Source: Schistocerca nitens
Taxonomy: Eukaryota > Arthropoda > Insecta > Orthoptera > Acrididae
Assembly (NCBI RefSeq): GCF_023898315.1
Contig: NC_064614.1
Span: 1,055,124,432-1,055,188,431, forward strand
Direction: 5' to 3'
Length of the DNA: 64,000 nt
The notes below the pieces were generated by a model that saw nothing but the letters and a program-made list of their open reading frames with translations, had not been told where the DNA came from and ran no database searches. Position numbers and translations under genes: made by a program. This document shows positions 22,549-33,690 of the stretch, in pieces (within the stretch, counting starts at the first letter, position 1; each line of letters opens with the position of its first letter).

Positions 22549-22605
<57 letters not shown>
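22549..22605. repeat. (TA)n microsatellite
   Basis: 57 bp of uninterrupted TA inside the hAT-like element. It produces spurious Tyr-Ile frames. Confidence 0.98.
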
Positions 22606-22608
<3 letters not shown>

Positions 22609-22902
22609 AAAACTGACTTTTTACGAAAGAATGGAACTGTGTAGGTGAACTCAAAAAGCATACACCAGTGTAAATACAAAATTTCATCCAAATCGTTGGG
22701 GCCGTTTGCGAGATATGCTAAATATAATACATAATTCAAGTGCTATTGCTCGAGTGTAAAGCAGGTGTGTGTGTTTTGCATTGCATCTGCAAGAAATAAG
22801 AAGTACGTATTTATTCATCATACTTGGGTTTCTTGATTTGAATCGTGTGTATTGGGAGCTGTGTACTCGCTGTATATCGTTTGTGTCATCACTAGTTCGT
22901 GC

Positions 22903-23026
22903 ATTACTCGCGCAAACTAAGCTGACGTCGGCGCGGTGGCTGATGGTAGCGATAGTAAATGGGAAATGCCTTTAAGCTCGTTCCCGTCAGCCACCGCCAA
23001 GTGTCAGCTTGGTTTCCACGAGTAAT
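22903..23026. repeat. Inverted repeat inside the hAT-like element
   Basis: Arms 22903-22946 and 22983-23026 are imperfect reverse complements, both starting ATTACTCG outward, around a 36-nt centre. It could form a hairpin or be a nested small element. Confidence 0.7.
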
Positions 23027-23689
23027 ATTACGGCCCACGAACTTAGTTTGTTCGTTCCGAGCTTCCTTTGTACACACGCATCCTCCACTTGACTGCCATC
23101 TGGCGGTCGTAATCATTCGGCACGACTCGGCATGATTCGGAAGTTGCCTTCGAAGCATAGCGTACAAAGAATCGATGAATCGCTGGAACTTGGAATCGTC
23201 ACGACTCGGAAACATGCAATCGTTCAAACGATTCTTTTGAACGACGATTTGTCCGTATCACGATTCGATTCATACGATTCTTTATTCAGAGTCGTTCAAA
23301 TGAACGACTCATTCACGAATCGCCACAACTCTACTTCCTAGCACTCGCCCCAGTTGTACAACCGACTTTGCTAGCGATGGTTCACTGACAAAATACGCTC
23401 TCATTTGCCGAGACGATAGTTAGAATAGCCTTCAGCTACGTCATTTGCTACGACCTAGCAAGGCGCCATTATCAGTTAGTATTGATATTGTAAATAATGT
23501 ACAGACAAGAGCTACGTTCAACATTAATGGATTAAAGTTAAGTATTCCACCATCTGCGTCCGTTTTTCTAAGTTCTAATTTCCTTGTCCTGTTCCAGACC
23601 TCACGCCAGCCTGCGTGACCTTAAACGCGTGCCTTTCGGCTTCCTCTAAACTTCGTGTGTTGGCTCTCCCGCCAATCCACAACAAGAAC

Positions 23690-24883
23690 TCCAGACAGTT
23701 ACAGTGAGTCAATACGAAAATTCATACCCTCTACGAATCTAAATGATCCATATCAATTATTAACCGATTTTGCTCAAATTTGGTACAGAGGCTTTTGTCA
23801 TTAACGGAATGATTCTGTCAAAATTGAGATTTTTATTTATTATAATGCCAAAGATAAAGAAAATTACCTAAAAGTCCTAAAACCAATGCTAGTTTTTTTT
23901 AAAACTACGTTAGTAATAAGTACAGATTGACTTGCATTATCATTTGAAGCGTTTACAAAGTTACCAGTGCATAAAAATCAATTAATTAGTATTCTGTTTC
24001 TTTACACTTTAGTAACTGTGCATTACGTAATAGAAAAATCGGTCAAAAATACTATTTGAATACATTTTGTTATGTGAGTGCATGAGAATGATTGATAGAG
24101 TGTATGTGGGACAACGTTAGAACTTAATATGTCATTTTTCCTAAAACCTTATACAAATAGACTGTGGGGAAGTTATGGTAAAACCATGATTTAGATGACG
24201 TATGTCAGTGTGAGTTTGCTTTTGTGTAAAAGCAGTCAGAACGAAAGTTAGAGATGGAATAAGTTTATTTATCAATTTGGAGAGTAACTCGTACTTCGCG
24301 TATTTTGATTAACCAATATACTAGAAATTGAAGTTTTAATGACGTTAATTACTATCAGATTATTGATTGGATAAGGCAAGTTTTGCCGCGAGAGTAATCT
24401 GGAAGGAATATTTTCATTGGTCGTTTAGATCAACAGCCAATCAGAATTTAGCTGTTCCCGCGCGAAAATAGTGGAGTGGGTAGTGAGTAGATTAGTTCGA
24501 GATAGTCGCTTGCTAACCAGCCTGTGGATAATACCATGTTAGATATCTCCGTAAAATACTCTGGAAAATGAAGGAATAGTGAGTTAATTGCGGTTCGAAT
24601 ACCTCGTGACTGAAGAGCCTGGAGTTACGAACATTTTAATGAAAGTTTGGTGGTTCTAAATTAAATAGTTTGAAAGTTATGAGCGTGTGAACTTTCTGGT
24701 GGTAGTAACAATTCTGCGTGGCATTTTTCATGCTCTGTACAAAATACTTTGGCGAGCACTTCTTTCGAAGAAGACCACTGAAACGACCAAATGTTTAACT
24801 CGCGAATAGTTGTGGGTCGGTACCTGGTAGAATGTGAAAATTAGTCGGGTCGGACTTGCAAAAATTCTGGCTGCTTTTCGAGT
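23690..24883. other. No recognised feature between two solo LTRs
   Basis: AT-rich sequence without coding frames. It is not LTR-retrotransposon internal sequence that I can recognise. Confidence 0.4.
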
Positions 24884-24888
24884 GAAAC

Positions 24889-25348
24889 TGTGGTGTCACC
24901 GCCAGACACCACACTTGCTAGGTGGTAGCTTTAAATCGGCCGCGGTCAATTAGTACATGTCGGACCCGCGTGTCGCCACTGTCAGTGATCGCAGACCGAG
25001 CGCCACCACACGGCAGGTCTCGAGAGACTTACTAGCACTCGCCCCAGTTGTACGGACGACTTAGCTAGCGATGCACACTGACAAAGCCTCGCTCATTTGC
25101 AGAGCGGATAGTTAGAATAGCCTTCAGCTAAGTCAATGGCTACGACCTAGCAAGGCGCCATAGCAATTGATAGTTATCGTATGAAGCACGTCTCATCAAA
25201 ACGATGTATACAAATGATGGATTAAAGTTAAGTATTCCAGAAGCTACGTACTTTTCTTTATAGCATTCATTACGTATCCTGTTTCAGACCTCACGCCATC
25301 CTGCGTGAGCTTATAGCGTGCATTTCGGCCTTCTCTAGCTATACAACA
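24889..25348 (+). mobile_element. Solo LTR, copy B
   Basis: Same family as copy A. Starts TGTGGTGTC and ends ATACAACA, with the exact duplication GAAAC at 24884-24888 and 25349-25353. About 460 bp; the last 20-30 bp differ from copies A and C, so this is a diverged subfamily member. Confidence 0.9.
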
Positions 25349-25629
25349 GAAACTATGTTGTACAAACAACTTTGAATGATAGAGCATTACTATATTAAAT
25401 ACAGACTTGATAGCCATTTCATGTGTTTCCATATGAATAAAAAGTAGATTCAATCTAATTTAATTGCTTTCTGCAAGTAGACTGCATCCTCCGAACGTCC
25501 GATTTTTTAAAAATGAACTTTCAGGAACTAACTTTCAACTCGAGTTACGCGGCCTCTGTGTGGTAGGTATTAAGTAGTGGTTTCATCAACGCCGCTTTAC
25601 ACTGCCTAACACGTATCTGCTACTACAGA

Positions 25630-26040
25630 ATGAAGAGACGTCGGAAAGCAGTATATCGAGGTAAGTGGACTTTCGATAAGCGAAAGAGAGAAAGCAGACG
25701 ACCCACCCCGCCTCGCCACAGGGTGAAAATCAATGTAGTGAATGATGCTCTAGCAGGTAATGCAAGAAGGTGGGGTATGAAACTAGACACCACTAATATG
25801 ACTTACGCAGTTTTTAAAAAGAGTTTTTGGAATAATCATGGTCTATCCAAAAAGAGACATCTTGTGGCGCGATTTTGTCGTTACACGAATGCAAGATAAT
25901 CATGGAACGTAATCCATGAAAGAATTTCTTGTCATGGTTTTGAAAACTCGAATACGTGGAAAACAGAAAGTCTGATTCTGAGATAGAATGGGATCTCTGC
26001 AAAAAGTTCTCAGATGACTCAAATGTTGCTTTCGAAGTAA
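25630..26040 (+). pseudogene. Possible retrotransposon Gag fragment
   Basis: An 89-codon frame contains LAGNARRWGMKLDTTNMTYA followed by VFKKSFWNNHG. This resembles the capsid pattern of LTR-retrotransposon Gag proteins, where a small hydrophobic-Trp segment is followed by Tyr and Phe-Lys-x-x-Phe. After the stop at 25899 similar sequence continues in broken form. It starts 280 bp after solo LTR B, but B has matching duplications and so is not linked to it. Tentative. Confidence 0.3.
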
Positions 26041-26117
26041 CCATAAGACATTCGACGAGTTTTTGTAAAAATGTCAGTTGGCGTGGCAGGTAATGTACCT
26101 AATAGGAGCGGCCTGAA

Positions 26118-26340
26118 TGAACGCTATTACGTCGTCTCATCTGTCAAGTCACGGATACAAGTATTTTGGGACCTATAATGATGTGAAGTATCGTGAACTA
26201 TAGCTACAGCTCTAATAATCGGTCTGAGGCGTCTGTTAGGTTACCAGAGGCAAGAAAAGGCTGTGTGAGATAGTCGTCCACCAACGCTTCGACGATGCAA
26301 CCACAATCACAGTTCCGTTTGCTCAAATCACGACAAGGGA
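26118..26340 (+). repeat. Dispersed repeat, copy 2
   Basis: Counterpart of 17338-17562. The best conserved part is GCTTCGACGATGCAACCACA near 26289. Confidence 0.6.
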
Positions 26341-28031
26341 AGACTTTCATTGTCTTCAGTAACTTAATGTAAGGAGGCCAGTCACGTTAAGTCAAAATGG
26401 AACGATTATTAATTTAAACATTATAGTTTAGTAAAAACTGTGATTAGAGATTCATTTGGGGTATGCATCACTATATCATACCTAATCCTTTATCATTTTA
26501 TTGGAAACAGTAACTTGAATGAAAACTGTGGTCCTTACATCGTAATAATATTTCCAGATTATAATGTTTCAGAATCCAATGCTTGTAATACAGTGGTTTG
26601 AATAGCAGTTTGAAGTACCTGTGCTTGAGAGCCTTTGTGTTTCCATTTGGTGGCACAAATATGAGGATTAAAACTCCACAGCGCAGTTAATTACTTTCAA
26701 CAGTTAATTGTGTAAAACAATTTAAAGATAGTTGCCAGAAACGGCATTAGAATCAGTTTGCTTGCTTCCATCTTAGAATTTTGAGTATAAAGTACAGTTA
26801 ACAATTCTGCTTTAAAATTCACATTAACTTTAAGAATGAAATAAAACCTAACTAGTTCCTTCAGATCTTGGCGAAGATAGATACCTAGACATAATATTTC
26901 TTGCAGAGGCTTCAGTAAGGTAAGACAGAATTTCCCATTTCTGCATCTGCAACTCTAGTTGTTCAGCGGAGAGATGTATTCACAGTATCAAAACAATGCC
27001 GAAGGTAGACAGTGCTGTGATAAAGACACTAAACTTTACGATAACCCCTGCATCCGTCAGTTACATTGGAATCAGTAGTCGATCATCTTAAAAACTTCTT
27101 AATAACAATCCATTTAGTACGCAAACGGCTCAGTTCGTAGAGAATTGTGATAATGCATTTAAACAATATTAAGTTATGCAGTAAAGTATTATAATACCAA
27201 CTAGTCATACAATAGCAGTTATATAATAATTCTTCAATAAGAAATCTGAAGCGATTGCACGCAATTTGTCGCCACTTAAACGCACAGATTGAGCTTATTT
27301 AAAATCGGGAAGATTTTTTCACAAACCTCCCTGTTCACGTTCCACTGATGTACAGTAACACAGCTTGCTGAAAATTCAGAGCATTATCAGTTTCTTCGTG
27401 TTCACTCCATTGGCTAGCGAAGCGGTGCGCCCTCCATCCACGCAGAAAACAATGCTACGTTTGTAATGGACGCCTGGAGACTTCCTTTCTGGATAGTCCT
27501 ACTGCACTCTTCAAGGTGTGATTTTATCTGTTCCACTGAACATGGCTTAGTCTAAGTCATTTTGCTTTGTGTTTGTTAGAATGCCTTACAGATGAAATCC
27601 TTGCTTTTTCCTGTCCAATTAGTTATTAATAATGTTTTCCTAGTGACGCTCGAGTTGGAATCTAAATAAATTACATTATAACATATGGTCTTGTTGTTGT
27701 GCAGTGTCCTTAGGCGATATCTGCCCATTTATGTTTATCATGAGAGTTCGTTGGTAAGTTCAGAGTGCAATGTCTTGCTGTGTTTATTTAATAAATTGGT
27801 TTCGTTTGTCTTGTATTCGTCGTAAATGAAATTTTCCTGTATAACAGACTGTTGCATACTATGGGTGGTGGTCTCTCGTACCGATTTCCTGTGATTTTAA
27901 TTCAATTCATCAATCTTTCGTTTCGTCGACTTCAGCAAGCTTTCCTGTTATTATTCGAGATGGTTCCATTGTGTTCTTCTTTGAGTGCTACACATTCGTT
28001 GAGTCTGTCTTTTGTGTGGCACTGTCTATCA
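26341..28031. other. No recognised feature
   Basis: AT-rich DNA with scattered short frames. Nothing recognisable on either strand. Confidence 0.5.
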
Positions 28032-28169
28032 TGTGTTTTCCATTGTTTGTTTTATGGTTATAAATTCTTCGAGAGATCCACTTCACTGAGTAGAACGAAA
28101 TGTGTTTTCCATTGTTTGTTTTATGGTTATAAATTCTTCGAGAGATCCACTTCACTGAGTAGAACGAAA
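28032..28169 (+). repeat. Perfect tandem duplication, 2 x 69 bp
   Basis: Positions 28032-28100 and 28101-28169 are identical (unit starts TGTGTTTTCCATTGTTTG). The unit is a multiple of three and so keeps a chance 148-codon frame (27852-28298) open. The lack of differences means a recent event, or an assembly artefact. Confidence 0.97.
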
Positions 28170-28529
28170 CCGTGTGTCCATAATAATGACCTACTGTATC
28201 AGATTTTGTCGGAATTAATGTATATTATTTCTGAGAGTTTGATCTGGTTCCATCATCCATTCATAGCCTCCATCTCTAGCTGTGTGGTTACAATCTGAGC
28301 GTAATGAGACCCCATATGCATGATAATGTTCCCCTGGATCATATTTTATTCAAATAATTGGGTTTTACTAAGAGCGCCAGACGTAGATTTTCTCCTCCCT
28401 TTATGTGATTATTTGGGGGCGATTCAGGATTATTTTTTGTCATTATTTCAAACGCATCATGTTCTTATGAGAGGAGGATATCTCTGATATCTTAGAATGT
28501 GTCTGTCAACCCATCCACTCTTTCAATCA
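28170..28529. other. No recognised feature
   Basis: Nothing recognisable. Confidence 0.5.
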
Positions 28530-28665
28530 GACTGTGCGCCAGATGTCTTCTCTCCCCTATTCTATTCAATACCTTCATTAGTTACGAGATCTAGCAATCC
28601 AAGCATGAGCATTCTTCTGTAGCATCGCATTTCAAAAGACTCTGTTCCCTTGTTGTCTATACGAC
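28530..28665 (-). mobile_element. RTE LINE fragment
   Basis: Matches the carboxy-terminal coding part of the RTE family in antisense (landmarks CTCTCCCCTATTCTATTCAA and GCATTCTTCTGTAGCATC). Both ends are lost. Confidence 0.75.
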
Positions 28666-28809
28666 TAGGGACGATAGTAAACTAGAGTTTGTTCATTATG
28701 GAATGTTTTTTTTTTTCAGTGTGGTACTGGACTGTGTATAGTAAGTGTCGATATTATAGGAGCAGATTTTTATTTGATTCACTCTCTTTCCACGCTCCAC
28801 TCCCGATAA

Positions 28810-29049
28810 ATAAAATGTAAATGTTGTGTGACTAGGGCCTCCCGTCGGGAAGACCATTCGCCGGGTGCAAGTCTTTCGATTTGACGTCACTTCGGCGACT
28901 GGTTCGTCGATGGGGATGAAATGATGATGATTAGGACAACACAACACCCAGTTCCTGAACGGAGAAAATCTCCGACCCAGCCGTGAATCGAACCCGGGCC
29001 CTTAGGATTGAAATTCTGGGGCGCCGACCACTCAACTACCGGGGGCGGA
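28810..29049 (-). mobile_element. tRNA-derived SINE, family 5
   Basis: Minus-strand copy. The tRNA-like head is at the right, with an antisense B box GAATCGAACCC, and the body contains CATCATCATTTC in sense. Exact duplication CACTCCCGATAA at 28798-28809 and 29050-29061. The body does not share the core of families 1-4. Confidence 0.9.
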
Positions 29050-29061
29050 CACTCCCGATAA

Positions 29062-29484
29062 TATTTCAAATGTATTTAATAATCTCGAGGTTCCATTCCT
29101 TTACAGTAATTCTTATAATAAGACCATAAGAAAGGAAGTACTGAGTTTCGATATGGGTCGTGAATCCGTAAGGAATCTATCGCCAGTGTAAAGTCCTACA
29201 GAATCCCAGGTGTTGTTTTTCATTATGCACCTTAAACTTATGATTATCACTTCGACTAAGGTTTAACGTGCTATTTTAGAGTTGGTTCCGAACAATATTT
29301 CATGTACGGTTAGCGGCAGTACTCTTTAAGTAACAGTAACAGAAGTACAGTAGTTCATCATGATTTCTTGAGTAATTTCAGTAATCGGATAAAATCCAAT
29401 TGATATGGTCTAATAGAAGACCTTCTAGAAATGGTGGGCGAATGGTCTCGAAGGGTATAAGCTAACGTTAGACATCCACAGGTT
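29062..29484. other. No recognised feature
   Basis: Nothing recognisable. Confidence 0.5.
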
Positions 29485-29865
29485 AGGCATTTTGTTATTG
29501 TTGTTTTGGTTTTCAGTCCGAAGGCTGCCTTGATGCTAATGTATACTGTGCACGCCACTTCCTCTCCGACTAAGTTCTGCAAACTACATACCTTTGGAGC
29601 TGCTTACTGTGTTCATCTCTTGGGCTCCTTCTACTATTTTTACCCCCCACACTTCTCTCCAGTACTAAATAGCTGATCCCGTGATGTCACAGAATGTATC
29701 CTATCAAACAATGCCTTCTTTTATTCAAACTGTGCCACAAATTTTTGGTCTCGCCAATTCTATCCAGTACGTCCTCATTAGTCACACGATTTACACATCT
29801 AATCTTCAGAATTCTTTTAAAGCAAAAAATTTCAAAGCCTCTTTTCTTGTCTCAACTGTTAGGCA
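29485..29865 (-). mobile_element. RTE LINE fragment with 3' end
   Basis: The 3' terminal ~380 bp of an old RTE copy. The degraded CAA-type repeat at the left (TTGTTATTGTTGTTTTGG) is followed by antisense coding sequence through the region equivalent to RRML and TNEEVL. 5'-truncated. Confidence 0.85.
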
Positions 29866-31639
29866 TAAGCCAGTGAAAGCAGATACGCATCCTTCACAAT
29901 TATTAGTGACAAAAGTTTCGAAGAGTAGTTGACTTTTTTAACTTGTTGAATTCCTGTTGAAGATACTAACTCAAAGAATCGCAATCAATAAAAATAAGGA
30001 TATAAGTAAATTCAGTATGATACATCAGTCCATACTAATGTAAAATTGCCACCTTCTGAAGAAGACAAATTTAAATTTGTTGAAACCTAGGTTAAGAATT
30101 CTTTATCCATTGCAACTGGTCGGCTGTTAATAATTTTATTATATAAGTAAATATATTTTATTATGACCTTAAGCTCAGCCTCTAATTCTGTAACATTCAT
30201 ACTGAAGTGCACATGTATAGAAATATACTTGCACACAATTCAGTTACTGTCTGCTAGTGTAACGCAACACTGTTAGTTTAGGGCGGAATCCCGTCATCGT
30301 ATACAGGTAGATGCTAACGGATGATTACAGTTAACAGAGAAAACTGTCTCGAGAAAATACATGGTAGAGACATGAAGATTCCTGCGAACATACGTCCCGT
30401 TAGAGTTTCCGCGTTTAATTACAATCCAAGACATATGGAATGCTTCCCATATTGAAAAAGTGGTATACTCATATTCACAGATTCTTTCAAATAAAGTGTG
30501 GCATTTTAGCAACATCACCGAACACACAGCTTTACAGGAAAACTGTCTCCTGAAAAGAATCTACGTTTTTTTATTGTCCTCAGTTTGTATTTCTGTACAT
30601 AACAGCACCTTATGATGAGTGTAAGATCGATCGTAATTGCGGAGAATGAAATTAATAAGTACTAGTGACTGGTTGAAGGTTTTGTTGCTACAACTTAGAT
30701 CTTTATTGTTTGCAGAGAAACACAAAAATGGCTCTCACATATTTCCACCCCTCCAGTCACATCACCATCAGTAATCACCACCGCTGCTGTATTAGCGGCT
30801 CAATAAGTCTAAAAACTCGAAGGTACACTACGAAGAGAAATACGTGTGAGCAAGCAGCTATGAAGTTCTATTTTCGGTGCAGTAGGCCTACTGTACTGTG
30901 TGATACACTCAACAAGACGGCTGGCATTTCCGCGTCGAGCCCGGCTGCTTGTGTGCACGCTGAGGCTCCTTCTCTCCACTTCTGTTAGCTGCTCTCAACT
31001 TTATTGCATTTGTCGAAGAGGACCTTTCTGATCCTTGCGAAGGAACTGTCTTTCCTTTCCAAGATCCTCTGAAATCTATTCTTTATGCTGGTGAAGTGCA
31101 TGTCATATCGCACTCTACGTTAGCAGCAGGACGAACTATCAGGCCGTGCATATAAACATTTAAAGTTATTACTTATGGGAGACGGCGAAGGTTATCGGGG
31201 CCATTTAAGAAGTGCAATATTGCCAAAGGCAAGGTGCCACTCACAATACATTTCCACCTGAGCTGAACGATAATCAAGAATTGCAAACAGCGCAACAAGT
31301 AAAGCGTCATTCTGTGACCCTAATTAGTAGGGAAAAGTAACATGTAATCTCAGAACTCAGCCATTTCACACCATCGCAGCACTAACGGAATGTGTGAAGG
31401 TAAGGGGATCGAGAACAGCTGAGAGACCACAGTGGGGATAAGTCAGCTGACACCTCTGGATAATGAGAGCAAATTACCAAATCGCCAATCACAGTGACGT
31501 TAAGCTTAAGCACAACCTTTTCAGACGCTCCCGTCTCAGTGTTTGGTCATCCCATATGTATCTTTGATTCTAACGGAATGACAGTGTCCCTAGTTACAGC
31601 GTAAATTGTTTGGCATATTTTGATGTGTTGCCTACTGCT
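29866..31639. other. No recognised gene; one hammerhead-like motif
   Basis: Contains the motif at 30056-30086 described separately; otherwise no coding or repeat signal that I recognise. Confidence 0.45.
30056..30086 (+). other. Hammerhead-like hairpin motif, copy 1
   Basis: CTGAAGA, then a perfect stem ACAAAT/ATTTGT with a TTAA loop, then TGAAAC. The arrangement copies the hammerhead core (CUGAUGA, stem II, GAAAC) except for A in place of U at the fifth position, which should abolish cleavage. Such motifs occur in Penelope-like retroelements. Confidence 0.3.
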
Positions 31640-32520
31640 AGGAGAAGATTTTTGCCTCCGAGAGCGCAGCCAGCTGACTGTGGCGGAACTTAGCTGTTGC
31701 ACGCTGTCATTGAAAGCTACCACTGTGTCTTGGCTGCTACCATGTTCACAGAAGATGTGGACGAACCTGGGCCTTCCCCTGGTGAAGGGCCGTACTACGT
31801 GACTGCGCATTGGTGCCCACAACCTGTCCTGCAAGACACCTGGCTGTCCACAGTAACGCCATCTGGGTCTTGGGCCTCAGCCTTCATGACACCACCATCC
31901 CTGATATGCAGATGCCACCTGCTTAAGCGTACGTCCTCTTTCGAGAGCACTAGGGCTGGCCACACTAGGTCTTAGCTAGCCATGGTAAGCTTGCGCCTAC
32001 AGACACCTGTTTTGGCTACCTGCCCGTCCTGGCCTTCACAGTGGCCACAATCGTTGAAGTGCTTTCTCCACATTCCTTGTCAGAGTGAAGTGTGTGAATA
32101 GTGAACTGTTCCCTACGCTGGAGAAGGCAATTCGTGCTGTGAAATGACAAATGATAAAAAGGTTTCCAGACAACGCTGTTTCATTTACATATCAGGGTGA
32201 ACGACTGCCACCCACACCAGCTCCTGAACTCAACCTCCTGCACGGATAGCGTCATAGCCTCGGCTACTCAGCCGCCATGCCCGCTAATAGTCCTCACCCG
32301 AGGAGTGACGATTACAACTGGTGATACTGGTGGTCCAAGTGGGTCTCACATCATTTATGCATCAGACACTGTACGACCGGCGCCAAGTTCTGAGGGGGCC
32401 AACGTCACAACAGCAGCTTCGTTCATCTTGCAGTCTGTATTTCGCAGAATACAGGGTAGTGAATGAGAAGCATTTTGTTTACCTTGCAACTGACCGTTTT
32501 CGTTGTTCTCGTTGAGTAAT
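31640..32520. other. GC-richer stretch, unassigned
   Basis: Both strands have overlapping frames (31547-31834 minus, 31697-31975 plus, 32197-32466 plus). This reflects base composition more than coding. It could be the upstream region of the candidate exon at 32530, or an unrecognised repeat. Confidence 0.3.
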
Positions 32521-32529
32521 TCATTGGCC

Positions 32530-32648
32530 ATGGTGGATCAAAGCGATGTTTATATCAACCTGATAGAAACTCTTGTACAAGCGTGCGATCCTCCAGGCCG
32601 GTCTGCTTTTAAGGGTATCTGCAGCGAGTCATGTTTAACACTTGTCAG
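32530..32648 (+). CDS. Candidate first coding exon
   Basis: ATG in a strong context (GGCCATGG) opens a frame encoding MVDQSDVYINLIETLVQACD and 20 further residues, and is followed directly by the donor AG/GTGAGT at 32649. Read through without splicing, the frame stops at once (TGA overlaps the donor), as expected for an exon. A compatible downstream segment could start after CTGAG at about 32892 and run to CAG/GTATTC at 32937. Family not recognised; the splice signals could be coincidence. Confidence 0.25.
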
Positions 32649-33012
32649 GTGAGTATTTCGAAAAATTTGTGAGCAAGTGTTGCTGTGTCAACCATATGTT
32701 TAACTTGTCGACATTGGGGTGATTTGGCACAAGACTGTAGTGATTGTAAGTAAGCTCTGATACAAGGTAAGAAATAGAATAACTGGTTGTATACCGAGTA
32801 CTCTTAGTGTGAACCTGGTGTCAATTACCTTTTGTATTGTATATTTCTTTACTGTTTACACAAGATGCTGAGCAAGATGCAGCAAGAAATTCGCAATGCG
32901 TGTATGGACGTTTTTGTTGTTGCTCTGTCGGAACAGGTATTCAGAAGAAGCACTCGAACAGAAAGCTAGAGAATTAATACATTGCGTGCCAAGAAGCAAG
33001 TGGACAATGGTT

Positions 33013-33229
33013 CAGAATGGTTCAAATGGCTCTGAGCACTATGGGACTTAACATCTGTGGTCATCAGTCCCCTAGAACTTAGAACTACTTAAACCTAACT
33101 AACCTAAGGACATCACACAACACCCAGTCATCACGAGGCAGAGAAAATCCCTGACCCCCCCGGGAATAGAACCCGGGAACCCGGGCGCGGGAAGCGAGAA
33201 CGCTACTGCACGACCACGAGCTGCGGACC
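33013..33229 (-). mobile_element. tRNA-derived SINE, family 3 (alternative head on family 1 body)
   Basis: The left part is the family 1 body in antisense. The right part is a different tRNA-like head: in sense CGTGGTCGTGCAGTAGCGTT, with a B box GGTTCTATTCC. Duplication TGGACAATGGTT (33001-33012) against TGGACAAAGGTT (33230-33241). Confidence 0.88.
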
Positions 33230-33487
33230 TGGACAAAGGTTTATAGGAAATAGAGAGGAAGAGAAGGAAAAAGGTGTATGGTGGATAAAAAAAAGGGAGA
33301 GGACTAATCCATCAATGGCGGAATTACGATTGCAAAGTGCCATTCGTGGCCATACAAAGTGAACGTTTGTTGGGAATCCCAGGTTGTAGAAATTTCTGTA
33401 AGTTTTCTTGCTACGCGAAGTACTCGCGATGTGGAGGTAATGGAGAGTAATGTGAGCGTTTAAGTTACAGTATCGCGTAAAAATGCG

Positions 33488-33678
33488 CGGGATTAGCCGA
33501 GCGGTCTTAGGCGCTGCAGTCATGGACTGTGAGGCTGGTCCCGGCGAAGGTTCGAGTCCTCCCTCGGGCATCGGTGTGTGTGTTTGTCTCTAGGATAATT
33601 TAGGTTAAGTAGTGTGTAAGCTTCGGGACTGATGACCTTAGCAGTTAAGTCCCATAAGATTTCACACACATTTCATCT
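33488..33678 (+). mobile_element. tRNA-derived SINE, family 2
   Basis: Leu-tRNA-like head ATTAGCCGAGCGGTCTTAGG, B box GGTTCGAGTCC, core at 33625-33653, and a CACACACATTT tail. Exact duplication CGTAAAAATGCG at 33476-33487 and 33679-33690. Confidence 0.94.
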
Positions 33679-33690
33679 CGTAAAAATGCG

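Larger units (their letters stand above)
22244..23333. mobile_element. hAT-like non-autonomous element
   Basis: Exact 8-bp duplication CTTCCTAG at 22236-22243 and 23334-23341. Ends TTGAGTTGGGC and, inverted, TAGAGTTGTGGC. Many copies of ACGATTC and its complement lie within the first and last ~150 bp, as in hAT subterminal repeats. No transposase. The interior holds a TA microsatellite and a hairpin. Confidence 0.75.
22095..23684 (+). mobile_element. Solo LTR, copy A, split by a hAT-like element
   Basis: Begins TGTGGTGTC and ends CACAACA, with the duplication AGAAC at 22090-22094 and 23685-23689. Removing the insertion (22244-23333 plus one 8-bp duplication) gives about 490 bp, the same as copy C at 51529. 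A TTTAAAT lies about 45 bp in. There is no internal region, so it arose by recombination between two LTRs. The superfamily is not determined: 5-bp duplications fit several LTR classes. Confidence 0.88.

Noticed and set aside
22481-22739. Frames with Tyr-Ile repeats
   Set aside because: Translation of the TA microsatellite.
27852-28298. 148-codon plus-strand frame
   Set aside because: It owes its length to the perfect 69-bp tandem duplication (divisible by three). The peptide is hydrophobic-repetitive with no family resemblance, no good context and no conservation evidence.
31547-31975. Overlapping frames on both strands as a gene
   Set aside because: Frames on opposite strands overlap and have no recognisable motif, so base composition explains them better.
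33488-33560. Functional tRNA gene
   Set aside because: A and B boxes are present, but this and the other tRNA-like units are SINE heads: each is followed by a family-specific body and flanked by target duplications.
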